Numbered from the stretch's first letter, positions 1-8,455 are shown. The stretch is 64,000 nucleotides of DNA from Sphingomonas donggukensis (GCF_023674425.1 NZ_CP098401.1:496001-560000); one strand, 5' to 3'. Translations and numbers: made by a program. Notes: a model not told the origin generated them from the sequence alone.

Positions 1-1
1 G

Positions 2-784
2 ACCTATTCGGACAAGGCGTTCGCCGCCACCGAGCGCGAGGTGACCGCGGCGAGCGTCACGCGGTTCCTGACCACCGACACCGGCAACCACGGCTCGATC
101 GCCGCCTGCCTCGACCAGGCGCGCAACAATGCGAAGGCTGTGCGCACCGCGCTGACCCGCGACGCCTGGACCGCGATCAACCGCGCGTGGCTGATCTTCA
201 ACGCGCGCGGGCGCCCGGCTTCAACGATGGCGCCGCTGACTCTGGTCGAGGCGGTGAAGGCCGAAACCCGCGGGTTCGAGGGTGCGACCCACTGGATGAT
301 GCGCAACCAGGCGACGTGGTTCATTCGCCTGGGCGCCGCGATCGAGCGCGCCGACAACACCGCGCGGCTGCTCGACGTCAAATATCACCTGCTGTTGCCG
401 AAGGGCGAGCAGGTCGGCGGCACGGTCGATCGCGATCAGTGGACGACGATCCTGCAGGTGGTGTCGGCGGTGACGGCCTATCGGTGGATGTACAGCGAGG
501 GGTTGAAGCCGTCGCTGGTCATCGACCTGCTGACCACGCGGTTCGAACTGCCGCGCAGTCTGGCGGGAAGCGTCGAGGAAGTGGTGGAGGTGATGACCCT
601 GCTCGGCAAGCGTACCGGCCTGCACGGCGAGGCCGACCGCATGGCGCGCGCGCGGCTGACCACGATGCAGCGCACGCGCTCGCACGACGTGATCGTGAAG
701 GGGCTGCACCAATATCTGAACGCCTTCATCCGCGAGAACGAGTTGCTGCACGCCGCGATCGCCCGGCAGTTCCGGTTCACATGA
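2..784 (+). CDS. Alpha-E domain protein (COG2307 family), 5' end outside window
   Basis: Reading frame 2 is open from the window edge to a TGA at 782-784, so the true N-terminus is missing. The alpha-helical product has the family signature of an IERADNTARLLDVKYH segment followed by a leucine-rich stretch. Alpha-E proteins are usually encoded with a circularly permuted ATP-grasp protein and a transglutaminase-like protein, and are thought to act in a peptide or amide-bond modification system whose substrate is unknown. The stop overlaps the ATG of the next gene (ATGA), which indicates translational coupling. The ATP-grasp partner would be expected just upstream, outside the window. The family is clear; the biochemical role is not. 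Confidence 0.9.
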   Translation, partial: TYSDKAFAATEREVTAASVTRFLTTDTGNHGSIAACLDQARNNAKAVRTALTRDAWTAINRAWLIFNARGRPASTMAPLTLVEAVKAETRGFEGATHWMMRNQATWFIRLGAAIERADNTARLLDVKYHLLLPKGEQVGGTVDRDQWTTILQVVSAVTAYRWMYSEGLKPSLVIDLLTTRFELPRSLAGSVEEVVEVMTLLGKRTGLHGEADRMARARLTTMQRTRSHDVIVKGLHQYLNAFIRENELLHAAIARQFRFT

Positions 785-1587
785 GAATCTCGGTCGACCA
801 CCATACGCGCTATCGTTTTTCGAAGCCGCAGGACCGGCTGGTCCAGATGCTGCGCCTGACCCCGCAGGATTCGGTCGATCAGACGGTGGTGACGTGGCAC
901 ATCGGCGTCGATTGCGACGCGCGGTTGCGTGAGGCGCGCGACGGGTTCGGCAACCGCGTGACGATGCTGTACGCCGACGGGCCGCTCGATGGGATCGAGA
1001 TCACCGTGCAGGGCGAGGTGCTGACCGCGGGCGATGCCGGCATCGTCCACGGCGCGGTCGAGCCGCTGCCGGCGGAGCTGTACCTGCGCCGCGGGGGGCG
1101 TACCGATCCGTCCGCCGATCTGCTGGAGTTCGCCGGCGATCACGCCGGGCGCGATCCGCTGGATACGCTGCACCGCTTCTGCCGCGGCCTGCACGAGCGG
1201 GTCGGGGTGATCGAGAAGCATCACGACGACGGGCTGGACGCGGGCCAGGTCTTCGCGACGACCGAGGCGGCACCGCGCGACTTTGCGCACATGATGATCG
1301 CGCTGGGCCATGCCGCGGGAATCCCGGGGCGCTACGTCTCTGGCTATCTGCGCAATCCCGATGGCGCCGCGCACGCGCCACATGCGTGGATGGAGGCGCA
1401 TGTCGCCGGGCTGGGCTGGGTCGCGTTCGACGCGGCGCGCGGAATCTGTGCGGATCGCAACTACGTCCGCGTCGCGGTGGCGCTGGACGCGGCGGGCGCG
1501 GCGCCGGTCGCGGGCTTGCGGATCGGGTCGGGTCGCGAGATGCTCGACGTCGACGTGCAGGTAGAGGACATGGGCGGGGACGCCTGA
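781..1587 (+). CDS. Transglutaminase-like protein lacking the catalytic Cys
   Basis: 268 residues, starting at the ATG that overlaps the stop of the alpha-E gene. The N-terminus (MRISVDHHTRYRF) is the beta-rich domain typical of COG1305 transglutaminase-like proteins. The core domain is at about residues 150-235 and contains RDFAHMMIAL, GIPGRYVSGYL, the His of HAWMEAHV and the Asp of VAFDAARG. Family members normally read G-V-C-Q/R-D-F-A-H; here the segment is A-A-P-R-D-F-A-H, so the nucleophilic Cys is replaced by Pro165 (codon CCG at 1273-1275). His and Asp remain. It may be a pseudoenzyme or binding subunit of the alpha-E/ATP-grasp system. Family assignment is firm; inactivity is inferred. 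Confidence 0.88.
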   Translation: MRISVDHHTRYRFSKPQDRLVQMLRLTPQDSVDQTVVTWHIGVDCDARLREARDGFGNRVTMLYADGPLDGIEITVQGEVLTAGDAGIVHGAVEPLPAELYLRRGGRTDPSADLLEFAGDHAGRDPLDTLHRFCRGLHERVGVIEKHHDDGLDAGQVFATTEAAPRDFAHMMIALGHAAGIPGRYVSGYLRNPDGAAHAPHAWMEAHVAGLGWVAFDAARGICADRNYVRVAVALDAAGAAPVAGLRIGSGREMLDVDVQVEDMGGDA

Positions 1588-1603
1588 GCGCCCGCGCGCC
1601 GGT

Positions 1604-2389
1604 TCAGGCGAGTTCGCGCATCCGCGGCGCGTGGACCGGCACCGGATCGGCATCGGGATCGAAATCCGACCAGCCGCCCGGCCCCAATACCTCGATCGGG
1701 CGATAGCGGGTCTTGTAGTCCATCCGGCGCGACCCCTTCACCCAATAGCCGAGGTACACGTATGGCAGCCCGGCGCTGTGGGCGCGCAGGATGTGGTCCA
1801 TGATGATGAAATTGCCGAGGCCCGGGCGGTCGGCGCCGTCGGCGTCGAAGAAGCTGTAGATCATCGACAGGCCGTCGGCCTGCTGGTCGGTGATGCACGC
1901 GCCGACCAGCTTGCCGCGGCGCCCGTCGACGGTCGGCTCGCGATATTCGACGACGAAGCTGTTGACCGGGCTCTGCTCGACCATGTCGGAATAATCGCCC
2001 TCGTCCATCGTCGCCATGCCGCCGCCGGGGTGGCGGCTGGAGAGATAGCGGCGCAGGAGTTCGTACTGCTCGTCGGTGGCCCAGGGCCGGCAGGCGTGGA
2101 CTTCCAGGTCGGCGTTGCGCTTCAGCACCCGGCGCTGCGTGCCGTTCGGCCTGAACCCTTCGGTGACGACACGGACCGAAACGCAGGCGGTGCAGCCCGC
2201 GCAGGACGGACGATAGGCGACCGACTGGCTGCGGCGGAAACCGATGCGGCCAAGCGCGTCATTCAGCTCGCCGGCATGCTGGCCGTTCAGCTCGGTAAAC
2301 ACCTTCCGCTCCTCGCGGCCGGGCAGATACGGGCACGGCGTCGGGCTCGTGACGAAGAACCGCGGATAGCGAAAAGGTGCCGTCACCAC
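1604..2389 (-). CDS. bpt: Aspartate/glutamate leucyltransferase (N-end rule)
   Basis: 261 residues, close to the usual length. Bpt transfers Leu from Leu-tRNA to proteins that begin with Asp or Glu, which marks them for ClpAPS degradation in the cytoplasm. The N-terminal domain (about residues 10-80) has the family Cys cluster [14 protein letters not shown], and the C-terminal GNAT-like domain carries [18 protein letters not shown]. It is convergent with the transglutaminase-like gene, with only 16 bp between the stops. No dedicated promoter is obvious upstream, where about 210 bp separate it from ilvA. The main alternative, arginyl-tRNA-protein transferase (Ate), belongs to the same superfamily; the bacterial Bpt form is the better fit. 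Confidence 0.95.
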   Translation of the reverse strand: MVTAPFRYPRFFVTSPTPCPYLPGREERKVFTELNGQHAGELNDALGRIGFRRSQSVAYRPSCAGCTACVSVRVVTEGFRPNGTQRRVLKRNADLEVHACRPWATDEQYELLRRYLSSRHPGGGMATMDEGDYSDMVEQSPVNSFVVEYREPTVDGRRGKLVGACITDQQADGLSMIYSFFDADGADRPGLGNFIIMDHILRAHSAGLPYVYLGYWVKGSRRMDYKTRYRPIEVLGPGGWSDFDPDADPVPVHAPRMRELA

Positions 2390-2601
2390 TCAATCCCAAG
2401 GCGGTCCGCACGACCGCGCCGATATCTTATGCGACCGGAAAATCGTGATGAAAAGGCGCTTTACCAAGAAAGAAAGTTAACGCTTCGGCGACCGAAGGGG
2501 CGGCGCGCGGCTGGTGCGAATCATGCCATCGGGACGGCGCGCGCGATAGCCGGCGGCGGTTCGGTTCGCCGCGCGCAGGACTCGCTTCGACTCGAGTCGC
2601 G

Positions 2602-3843
2602 TCAGGCGAGTTCGACCAGGCTGACTTCGTAATTGTCGGCGCGCAGCGCGGTCAGCAGCCGGTCGAGATGCGCCTTGTCCCGCGTCTCGCATTCGACGTC
2701 GAGACTGAGGCCCTTGGCCGGCAGGTTGGTGAAGATGCGCTGGTGCGACAGCTCCAGGATGTTGACCGCGGTATCGTTGAAGATCCGCGCGACCTGGAAC
2801 AGCGCGCCGGGGCGATCCTGCAATCGGATGCGCAGCCGCGCGAGGCGTCCGGAACGGGCAAGGTCGCGCAGCAGCACGTTGGCGAGCAGGCGGGTGTCGA
2901 TGTTGCCGCCGCAGATGACGATGCCGACGGTGCGCCCGCGGAATCGATCGGGATATTCCATCAGCGCGGCGAGACCCGCGGCGCCGGCGCCCTCCGCTAC
3001 GGTCTTCTCGATCTGGAGCAGCAGGCTGACCGATTCCTCCAGCCGCCGCTCGCTGACCAGCACGATATCGTCGACCAGCGCGGCGACCACGTCGGCGGTG
3101 ATCGTGCCCGGCTGCTTGACCGCAATGCCCTCCGCCAGCGTATCGCCGCCGCATGGCAGGTGGTTGCCGGTGAAGCTGTTGTACATCGACGGATAGAGTT
3201 CGGCCTGCACCCCGACGATCTCGATCGGATGGTCGGCGGCGCGCGCCACGGTCGACACGCCCGAGATCAGCCCGCCGCCGCCGATCGGCACGACCAGCGT
3301 GTCGATCGCGGGCGCGTCGGCCAGCATTTCCAGCGCGACGGTGCCCTGCCCCGCGATGATGCGCGGGTCATCGAACGGGTGGACGAAGGTCAGGTCGCGC
3401 TCCGCCTCCAGCGTGCGAGCGTGGGCATAGGCGGCGTCATAGGTCTCGCCGTGCAGGATCACGGTGGCGCCGTGCCCTTCGGTCTGCATGACCTTCACGG
3501 TTGGGGTCAGCCGCGGCATGACGATGGTGACCGGGATGCCCAGGCGATTGCCGTGATAGGCGAGGCCCTGCGCATGATTGCCCGCCGATGCCGCGATCAC
3601 GCCCTTCGCCCGCGCCGCATCGTCGAGCTGGAGCAGGGTGTTGAGCGCGCCACGCTCCTTGTAGGCGGCGGTGAACTGCAGATTCTCGAACTTGATCCAC
3701 ACGTCGGCGCCGGTCATGTCCGACAGCGTCTTGCTGTGCAGCGTCGGCGTGCGCACGACGGAGCCTGCAATCCGCATCGCCGCTGCCTCGACATCGGCAT
3801 AGGTGACGGGAAGCGGGGCGGACGGAGCGCGACGGGTAGCCAT
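2602..3843 (-). CDS. ilvA: Threonine ammonia-lyase with C-terminal ACT domain
   Basis: 413 residues. This PLP enzyme deaminates threonine to 2-oxobutanoate, the entry to isoleucine synthesis. The start is the ATG at 3843 (MATRRAPSAPLPVTYADV); the frame stays open further upstream but that part has no coding features. The PLP lysine is K62 in FTAAYKERGA. The phosphate-binding glycine loop is PIGGGGLISG, and an ACT-like regulatory domain occupies about residues 330-413 (LRIRLQDRPGALFQVARIF). Its size and single ACT domain resemble the TdcB/short IlvA type rather than the 500-residue E. coli IlvA with two ACT-like repeats. Allosteric control by a branched-chain amino acid is likely but not visible from sequence. 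Confidence 0.93.
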   Translation of the reverse strand: MATRRAPSAPLPVTYADVEAAAMRIAGSVVRTPTLHSKTLSDMTGADVWIKFENLQFTAAYKERGALNTLLQLDDAARAKGVIAASAGNHAQGLAYHGNRLGIPVTIVMPRLTPTVKVMQTEGHGATVILHGETYDAAYAHARTLEAERDLTFVHPFDDPRIIAGQGTVALEMLADAPAIDTLVVPIGGGGLISGVSTVARAADHPIEIVGVQAELYPSMYNSFTGNHLPCGGDTLAEGIAVKQPGTITADVVAALVDDIVLVSERRLEESVSLLLQIEKTVAEGAGAAGLAALMEYPDRFRGRTVGIVICGGNIDTRLLANVLLRDLARSGRLARLRIRLQDRPGALFQVARIFNDTAVNILELSHQRIFTNLPAKGLSLDVECETRDKAHLDRLLTALRADNYEVSLVELA

Positions 3844-3890
3844 GACCGCGCCGCCTAAACGATCGGGGCGCGGAAGGGAAATGGCGCGAC

Positions 3891-4718
3891 CTAGCGCGTG
3901 GCGAAGGCGTCGCGGTAATCGAGCTTCACCGCGCGCAGCACCGCGGGCGTGACCGGGAGCGTCAGGTCGTAGCTGCCCTCCGCATAGGCGCCGGCGACAT
4001 AGGGGCCGACGAGCAGGCCGATCCGGTCGATCGTGCGGCGGTTCGTGGAGCCGATGATCAGCGTGGTTTCCGCAACCTTCGGGCATTGGTTGAAGCCGTC
4101 GTCGTCGCGCACGACCGGGGCGCCGCGGCGCTTGGCGCGCTCGATGTCGAGCTTGCGGCAGAATTCGCTGCGCAGCGCGGTTTCGATCGCCGCGGGCGAC
4201 ACGAACATGTCGACCGGATCGATACGTTTCGCCGCCGCCTTGTCCCACGCCGTCGCGCGGAAGCCCGGCGAGCCGTGCGCGCCGCCGGTATAGTCGTAGG
4301 TGGTCGCCGACAGGCTGAGCAGGCGCGGCGTCTCGGTCACCGTCTGCCATGTCGTCGTCGAGTCGTACTTGTTGAAGTTGAAGCCGCCCTCGGCCGTTTC
4401 CTTGCGATAGGCGGCGCTGTCCTTGGCGACCCCTGCGCGAACCTTTTCGCGGTCGGCGTCGAGCCAAGCGGCAAGTGCCGGGATCGCCGCGGCGGCGGCG
4501 GGATAGCCGTATTCGAAGGTGTAGTCGGGCGTATCCGCCTTCGTCAGGCTGGGCGCCGCCGCCGGTGCCGCCGCGGGCGTCGGGGTGGGGCCGTAGGATG
4601 GAGTCGGTTCCGCCACCGGGGCGGGCGTCGCGGTGTTGCCGGTGGCGGGCGCGGTGCCGCCACAGGCCGGCAGCATCGCGCTCGCCAGGATCAGGATCGT
4701 CGCGGTTCGGGTACGCAT
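3891..4718 (-). CDS. DUF3298/DUF4163-type lipoprotein
   Basis: 275 residues. The start at 4718 gives a lipoprotein signal peptide with lipobox LPAC (lipidated Cys19), followed by a Pro/Ala/Thr-rich linker to about residue 65. The rest resembles RsiV-like DUF4163/DUF3298 proteins: a stretch rich in YDYTGGAHG, and near the C-terminus a run about the protein's product calculated from a YAEGSYDLTLPV segment. Members are exported or cell-surface proteins; some bind lysozyme, most have no known function. It is divergent from the amidohydrolase, with 42 bp between the two starts, so promoters or operators must overlap in that gap. Family assignment is moderate to good. Confidence 0.8.
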   Translation of the reverse strand: MRTRTATILILASAMLPACGGTAPATGNTATPAPVAEPTPSYGPTPTPAAAPAAAPSLTKADTPDYTFEYGYPAAAAAIPALAAWLDADREKVRAGVAKDSAAYRKETAEGGFNFNKYDSTTTWQTVTETPRLLSLSATTYDYTGGAHGSPGFRATAWDKAAAKRIDPVDMFVSPAAIETALRSEFCRKLDIERAKRRGAPVVRDDDGFNQCPKVAETTLIIGSTNRRTIDRIGLLVGPYVAGAYAEGSYDLTLPVTPAVLRAVKLDYRDAFATR

Positions 4719-4760
4719 CGCTCTCTCGCCAAAGCCTTTTCCACACCATATGGCGGTCGG

Positions 4761-6422
4761 ATGCAGACTTCCACCACCGTGTCGCGCGTCCTCGCCGCGC
4801 TCGCCCTGTTCGCCGCAACCCCCGCCGCCGCCGATGCGCTGGTCGATAACGTGACCGGCGTCGCGCTCGACAAGGACGGGCGGGTGATCCGTTTCACCGG
4901 CATCCTGATGTCGCCCGACGGCAAGGTCGTGAAGCTGATGCAGCGCGGCGACAAGCGGCCCGAGCGGCTCGACTGGCGCGCCGACATGAAGGGCAAGGTC
5001 GCGATCCCCGGCATGATCGACGCGCACGGCCATGTCATGGACCTGGGCTTCCGCGCGCTCAGTCTCGACCTGTTCGACACCACTTCGCTCGAACAGGCGA
5101 AGGCGAAGCTCGCCGCCTATGCCGCCGCCAATCCGCAACGTCCGTGGATCGTCGGCGGCGGGTGGAACCAGGAAGTGTGGAAGCTGGGGCGCTTCCCGAC
5201 CGCGGCGGATATCGATGCGGTGACCGGTAACCGCCCGGTGTGGCTGCAGCGCGCCGATGGCCACGCCGGCCTCGCCAACACCGCCGCGATGCGCGCCGCG
5301 GGCATCACCGCAAGGACCGCGACGCCCGCGGGCGGGCGGATCGAAAAGGGCGCGAACGGCCAGCCGACCGGCGTGTTCGTCGACGGCGCGATGGACCTGA
5401 TCGCCAAGCACCTGCCGCCGCCCACCGCGCGCGACCGCGACGCCGCGTTTCTGAAGGCGCAGGAGGCGTTGCTGTCGGCGGGCATCACCGCGACCGCCGA
5501 CATGGGGACCGAGGTCGACGACTGGCTGACCTATCGCCGGATGGGCGACCAGAACCTGCTGCGCGTCCGCATCATGGCCTATTCGGCAGGCGTCGATCCG
5601 GCGATCAAGATCGGCGGGCAGGGGCCGACCCCGTGGCTGTACGCCGACCGGCTGCGGATGGGCGGGATCAAGCTCTATGCCGACGGCGCATTGGGTTCGC
5701 GGGGGGCGTGGCTGAAGGCGCCCTATGCCGATTCACCCGGCAATTCGGGACTCGGCTTCCTGAAGGACGACCAGCTGCTCAACCTGATGAGCCGGGGTGC
5801 GATGGACAATTTCCAGATCGCCGTCCACGCGATCGGCGACCGTGCCAACGCGCAGGTGCTCGACGCGATCGACGAGCTGTCGGAGAGCTACAAGGGCGAT
5901 CGCCGCTGGCGGATCGAACATGCGCAGATCGTCGATCCGGTCGACCTGCCGCGGTTCGGGCGCAACGGCACGATCGCGTCGATGCAGCCGGTCCATGAAT
6001 CTAGCGACTGGCGCATGGCCGAGGCGCGGCTGGGGCCGGCGCGGCTGGGCGGTGCCTATGCCTGGGCGCAGATGCTGCGCGTCGGATCGCGCCTGGCGTT
6101 CGGGTCGGATTATCCGGTCGAGAATCCCAATCCCTTCGTCGGATGGGCGGTCGCCTTCACCCGGCTGGACGCCAATGGCGAGCCGTTTGGCGGCTGGCGC
6201 CCGGAGGACCGGGTGACGCGCGAACAGGCGTGGAAGGCGTTCACCAGCGACGCCGCTTATGCCGGCTTCGCGGAAAGCAAGTTCGGCACGCTCGCGCCCG
6301 GCCTGCGCGCCGATTTCGTCATCGTCGACCGCGACCCGACCGAGGTGTCGCAGACCGACCTGCGTGGCACGCGGGTGCTGGAGACGTGGGTCGGTGGCGA
6401 GAAGATGTGGGCGGCCAAGTGA
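4761..6422 (+). CDS. Exported metal-dependent amidohydrolase (YtcJ-like)
   Basis: 553 residues from the ATG at 4761. Residues 1-24 form a signal peptide (MQTSTTVSRVLAALALFAAT then AAADA), so it is probably periplasmic. The amidohydrolase-3 fold is shown by the first metal site IPGMIDAHGHVMDLGF (HxH), a lysine-region GGIKLYADGALGSRGAW, histidines in AVHAIGDRAN and RIEHAQIV, and the late Asp in AFGSDYPVENPNP. YtcJ-like enzymes hydrolyse amide or formamide bonds of small molecules; the substrate cannot be read from sequence. The next gene starts about 130 bp downstream in the same direction. Confidence 0.92.
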   Translation: MQTSTTVSRVLAALALFAATPAAADALVDNVTGVALDKDGRVIRFTGILMSPDGKVVKLMQRGDKRPERLDWRADMKGKVAIPGMIDAHGHVMDLGFRALSLDLFDTTSLEQAKAKLAAYAAANPQRPWIVGGGWNQEVWKLGRFPTAADIDAVTGNRPVWLQRADGHAGLANTAAMRAAGITARTATPAGGRIEKGANGQPTGVFVDGAMDLIAKHLPPPTARDRDAAFLKAQEALLSAGITATADMGTEVDDWLTYRRMGDQNLLRVRIMAYSAGVDPAIKIGGQGPTPWLYADRLRMGGIKLYADGALGSRGAWLKAPYADSPGNSGLGFLKDDQLLNLMSRGAMDNFQIAVHAIGDRANAQVLDAIDELSESYKGDRRWRIEHAQIVDPVDLPRFGRNGTIASMQPVHESSDWRMAEARLGPARLGGAYAWAQMLRVGSRLAFGSDYPVENPNPFVGWAVAFTRLDANGEPFGGWRPEDRVTREQAWKAFTSDAAYAGFAESKFGTLAPGLRADFVIVDRDPTEVSQTDLRGTRVLETWVGGEKMWAAK

Positions 6423-6554
6423 TTGAGCCTGCCCGCATTTGGTGAAAGCCGTCCGGACGCCTACATAGGGGACATCGCGGATACTCCACGTAGGCACCCG
6501 TGACGGCGAGCCCGCGCCCGGCTCCCTGCTTACAGACACGCAGGAGCCTGCCCC

Positions 6555-6851
6555 TTGCCCGACACCGACGACATGCCTGTTCCCGCGCCCGCGCCGTCGC
6601 TCGCCGACAAGCCGGTGACGAAGAAATTCCGCCGCCACACCACCGAGCGCGTCGCCCCCGAGATCGCCAGCCGCCAAGGCAGGATCGCCGGGCTCGCCTG
6701 GCAGAAGCTCGGCGGGCGCGATGCCGCGATGGCATTCCTGAACGACCATGACGCGACTCTGGGCGCGCGCCCCCTCGACGTCGCGATCGCGAGCGACGCG
6801 GGATACGACACGGTCGCCGCGCTGATCGCCGATCGCGCGCGTCCTGCCTGA
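6555..6851 (+). CDS. MbcA/ParS/Xre antitoxin-like small protein
   Basis: 98 residues. The start is taken as TTG at 6555 because AGGAG lies 8 bases upstream (6542-6546); an in-frame ATG at 6573 has no such site. The last 50 residues (GGRDAAMAFLNDHDATLG, then RPLDVAIASDAGYDTVAALI) resemble the toxin-binding domain of MbcA/ParS/Xre antitoxins (DUF2384), which normally pair with a RES-domain toxin. The N-terminal 30 residues are Pro/Asp-rich and there is no clear HTH, so it is a shortened form. The next ORF overlaps its 3' end in another frame and does not look like a RES toxin. The antitoxin role is inferred only. Confidence 0.6.
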   Translation: MPDTDDMPVPAPAPSLADKPVTKKFRRHTTERVAPEIASRQGRIAGLAWQKLGGRDAAMAFLNDHDATLGARPLDVAIASDAGYDTVAALIADRARPA

Positions 6852-7413
6852 TCGCGACGCGGGTCTGCGCGACGCCCACCTGACGCTGCGCCGCGGGTCG
6901 GCATTCCTGCTGCGGAGTTTCGGCGACGGCGCGGGACGCTATCGGTCGAAGCTGCTGGGCAATGCGCTCCGCGAACTAGACGTGTTCCTCAACCATCTGG
7001 TGGTCGAGGCCGGGCACCGGCGGGGTGCTGCCTCGCCGCGGGTCGAGCGCAATACAGCCAATGCACTGGCGCGGCTGCGCTGGCGGCTGGGCGAGGCCGG
7101 CAACGATACGTCGCGGCTGCGCGCGCTGGGGCGGTCGCGGGCGTGCCTGTTCTATTGCGACGGAGTCGTGCGCCGTGCCGACCTGCGCGGCGGTGCGGCC
7201 ATGACGCTGGGCTGGGGGAGTGCCGCGACAGTCCCGCTCGGCACGGTGTTGAGCGTCGATGCGCGCGCGATCGCCGATATCTGCGCCTTCTACGACCGGG
7301 TGGGGGACGACGTCATCCGCCTGGCGCTCGCCCCGACGCAGCATGCAGAAGGGCCGCCGTCCCGGATCGGAACGGCGGCCCCTGGTGCACGCCCCCGCGT
7401 GGCAGCTTGTTAG
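6844..7413 (+). CDS. Unrecognised protein without a normal start codon
   Basis: The frame opens after a TGA at 6823-6825 and runs to TAG at 7411-7413, but it has no ATG or TTG near its beginning. The first candidates are CTG at 6844 and a GTG at 6982 that would drop about 45 residues of coding-looking sequence (LRDAHLTLRRGSAFLLRSFG and following). Its beginning overlaps the end of the ParS-like gene by 8 bases, so it may be translated by coupling from a CTG or by a +1 frameshift from that gene. The Arg/Leu-rich product has no motif I recognise. The final codons overlap the hairpin that probably terminates ctrA, so the true C-terminus is also uncertain. Confidence 0.45.
   Translation: MPDRDAGLRDAHLTLRRGSAFLLRSFGDGAGRYRSKLLGNALRELDVFLNHLVVEAGHRRGAASPRVERNTANALARLRWRLGEAGNDTSRLRALGRSRACLFYCDGVVRRADLRGGAAMTLGWGSAATVPLGTVLSVDARAIADICAFYDRVGDDVIRLALAPTQHAEGPPSRIGTAAPGARPRVAAC
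7351..7381 (-). terminator. Hairpin downstream of ctrA
   Basis: A 10-bp perfect stem, GGGCCGCCGT (7351-7360) against ACGGCGGCCC (7372-7381), with an 11-base loop. Read on the minus strand it lies 46 bases past the ctrA stop and is followed by a short T-containing run (TTCTGC). It is probably the ctrA transcript end. It also sits inside the last codons of the plus-strand ORF. Confidence 0.55.
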
Positions 7414-7426
7414 TTAGGCGCCGGGA

Positions 7427-8140
7427 TCAGGCGACCGCGGCCTCCAGCACCGGCTCGCCGGCGGCATCGGGCTCGCGCAGCACATAGCCGCGGCCCCACA
7501 CCGTCTCGATGTAATTCTCGCCGTCGCACGCCATGCTCAGCTTCTTGCGCAGCTTGCAGATGAAGACGTCGATGATCTTCAGTTCGGGCTCGTCCATCCC
7601 GCCATAGAGGTGGTTGAGGAACATTTCCTTGGTCAGCGTCGTGCCCTTGCGGAGAGACAACAGCTCCAGCATCGCATATTCCTTGCCGGTCAGGTGGACG
7701 CGGGCGCCATCGACCTCGACGGTCTTGGCATCCAGGTTCACCGCCAGCTTGCCGGTCTTGATGACCGACTGCGAATGCCCCTTCGAGCGACGCACGACGG
7801 CGTGGATGCGGGCGACCAGTTCCTCGCGGTGGAACGGCTTGGTCACGTAGTCGTCGGCACCGAAGCCGAAGCTGCGCACCTTCGAATCCATTTCCGAAAC
7901 GCCGGACAGGATCAGCACCGGCGTCGTCACCCGCGCCACGCGCAGCTTCTTCAGCACGTCATAGCCGTGCATGTCGGGCAGGTTCAGGTCGAGCAGGATG
8001 ATGTCGTAGTCATACAGCTTGCCGAGATCGAGGCCCTCCTCGCCGAGGTCGGTCGTGTAGACGTTGAACCCCTCGGTCGTCAGCATCAGGTCGATCGCCT
8101 TGGCGGTCGTCGGCTCGTCCTCGATCAGCAGCACGCGCAT
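7427..8140 (-). CDS. ctrA: Cell-cycle response regulator CtrA
   Basis: 237 residues from the ATG at 8140; the frame extends 30 codons upstream but those are not conserved-looking. The receiver domain (1-115) has the acidic pair E7/D8, phosphoacceptor D51 in [14 protein letters not shown], and K in [14 protein letters not shown]. The OmpR-type DNA-binding domain spans about 125-230 ([17 protein letters not shown], then [12 protein letters not shown]). CtrA controls cell-cycle and motility genes in alphaproteobacteria and is fed by a CckA-ChpT relay. The tail ends ...LEAAVA; in Caulobacter the hydrophobic C-terminus is part of the ClpXP signal. A CtrA-type box lies about 95 bp upstream and suggests autoregulation. 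Confidence 0.97.
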   Translation of the reverse strand: MRVLLIEDEPTTAKAIDLMLTTEGFNVYTTDLGEEGLDLGKLYDYDIILLDLNLPDMHGYDVLKKLRVARVTTPVLILSGVSEMDSKVRSFGFGADDYVTKPFHREELVARIHAVVRRSKGHSQSVIKTGKLAVNLDAKTVEVDGARVHLTGKEYAMLELLSLRKGTTLTKEMFLNHLYGGMDEPELKIIDVFICKLRKKLSMACDGENYIETVWGRGYVLREPDAAGEPVLEAAVA

Positions 8141-8234
8141 TGGCTGTTCCCCTTGCCGGATCCGCCTGCGGCACCCCCCTGTGGATGCCCGGCGTCGGCG
8201 AAACATTAACCTAAGCACATCTGAAGGCAAAAGG

Positions 8235-8250
8235 TTAATTTCTCCCTAAC
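8235..8250. promoter_or_regulatory. Candidate CtrA box upstream of ctrA
   Basis: TTAA-N7-CTAAC (TTAA at 8235-8238, seven bases, CTAAC at 8246-8250), one mismatch from the classical TTAA-N7-TTAAC. On the other strand it reads TTAG-N7-TTAACC. A further half-site TTAACC is at 8206-8211. It is placed between ctrA (start 8140) and the TonB receptor (start 8456), so it could serve either gene. Confidence 0.6.
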
Positions 8251-8353
8251 CGGCCTGACTCCGCGAGTCGCGCGATCTTTGGGGCTGTCGCGAGCAGCGC
8301 GATGTTGCCCGAATGCGTCAGCCGCGCGGCTTCGTCCGTTGCCGGACGATTGC

Positions 8354-8375
8354 CGGTTGTAAACGGTTTCGACCG
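8354..8375. promoter_or_regulatory. CG-centred inverted repeat, LacI-type operator candidate
   Basis: The region 8141-8455 between ctrA and the receptor gene has no coding sequence. Besides the CtrA-type box it holds an imperfect palindrome with arms CGGTTGTAAAC and GGTTTCGACCG. Its core TGTAAACGGTTTCG resembles CG-centred LacI-family sites found before sugar-related TonB receptors in Caulobacter and sphingomonads. It lies 81 bp before the receptor start, a plausible operator position. Confidence 0.4.
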
Positions 8376-8455
8376 TGATAGCCTCATCCGTTCAATCAGG
8401 ATCGACGGGGGGTCGTCGATCCACGCCGACGTCGGCGACACGGGGGGATTTCCAG

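Noticed and set aside
3844..4818. Upstream extension of the threonine deaminase frame
   Set aside because: The 5' part is low-complexity and overlaps the lipoprotein gene in another frame; the enzyme N-terminus fits the ATG at 3843.
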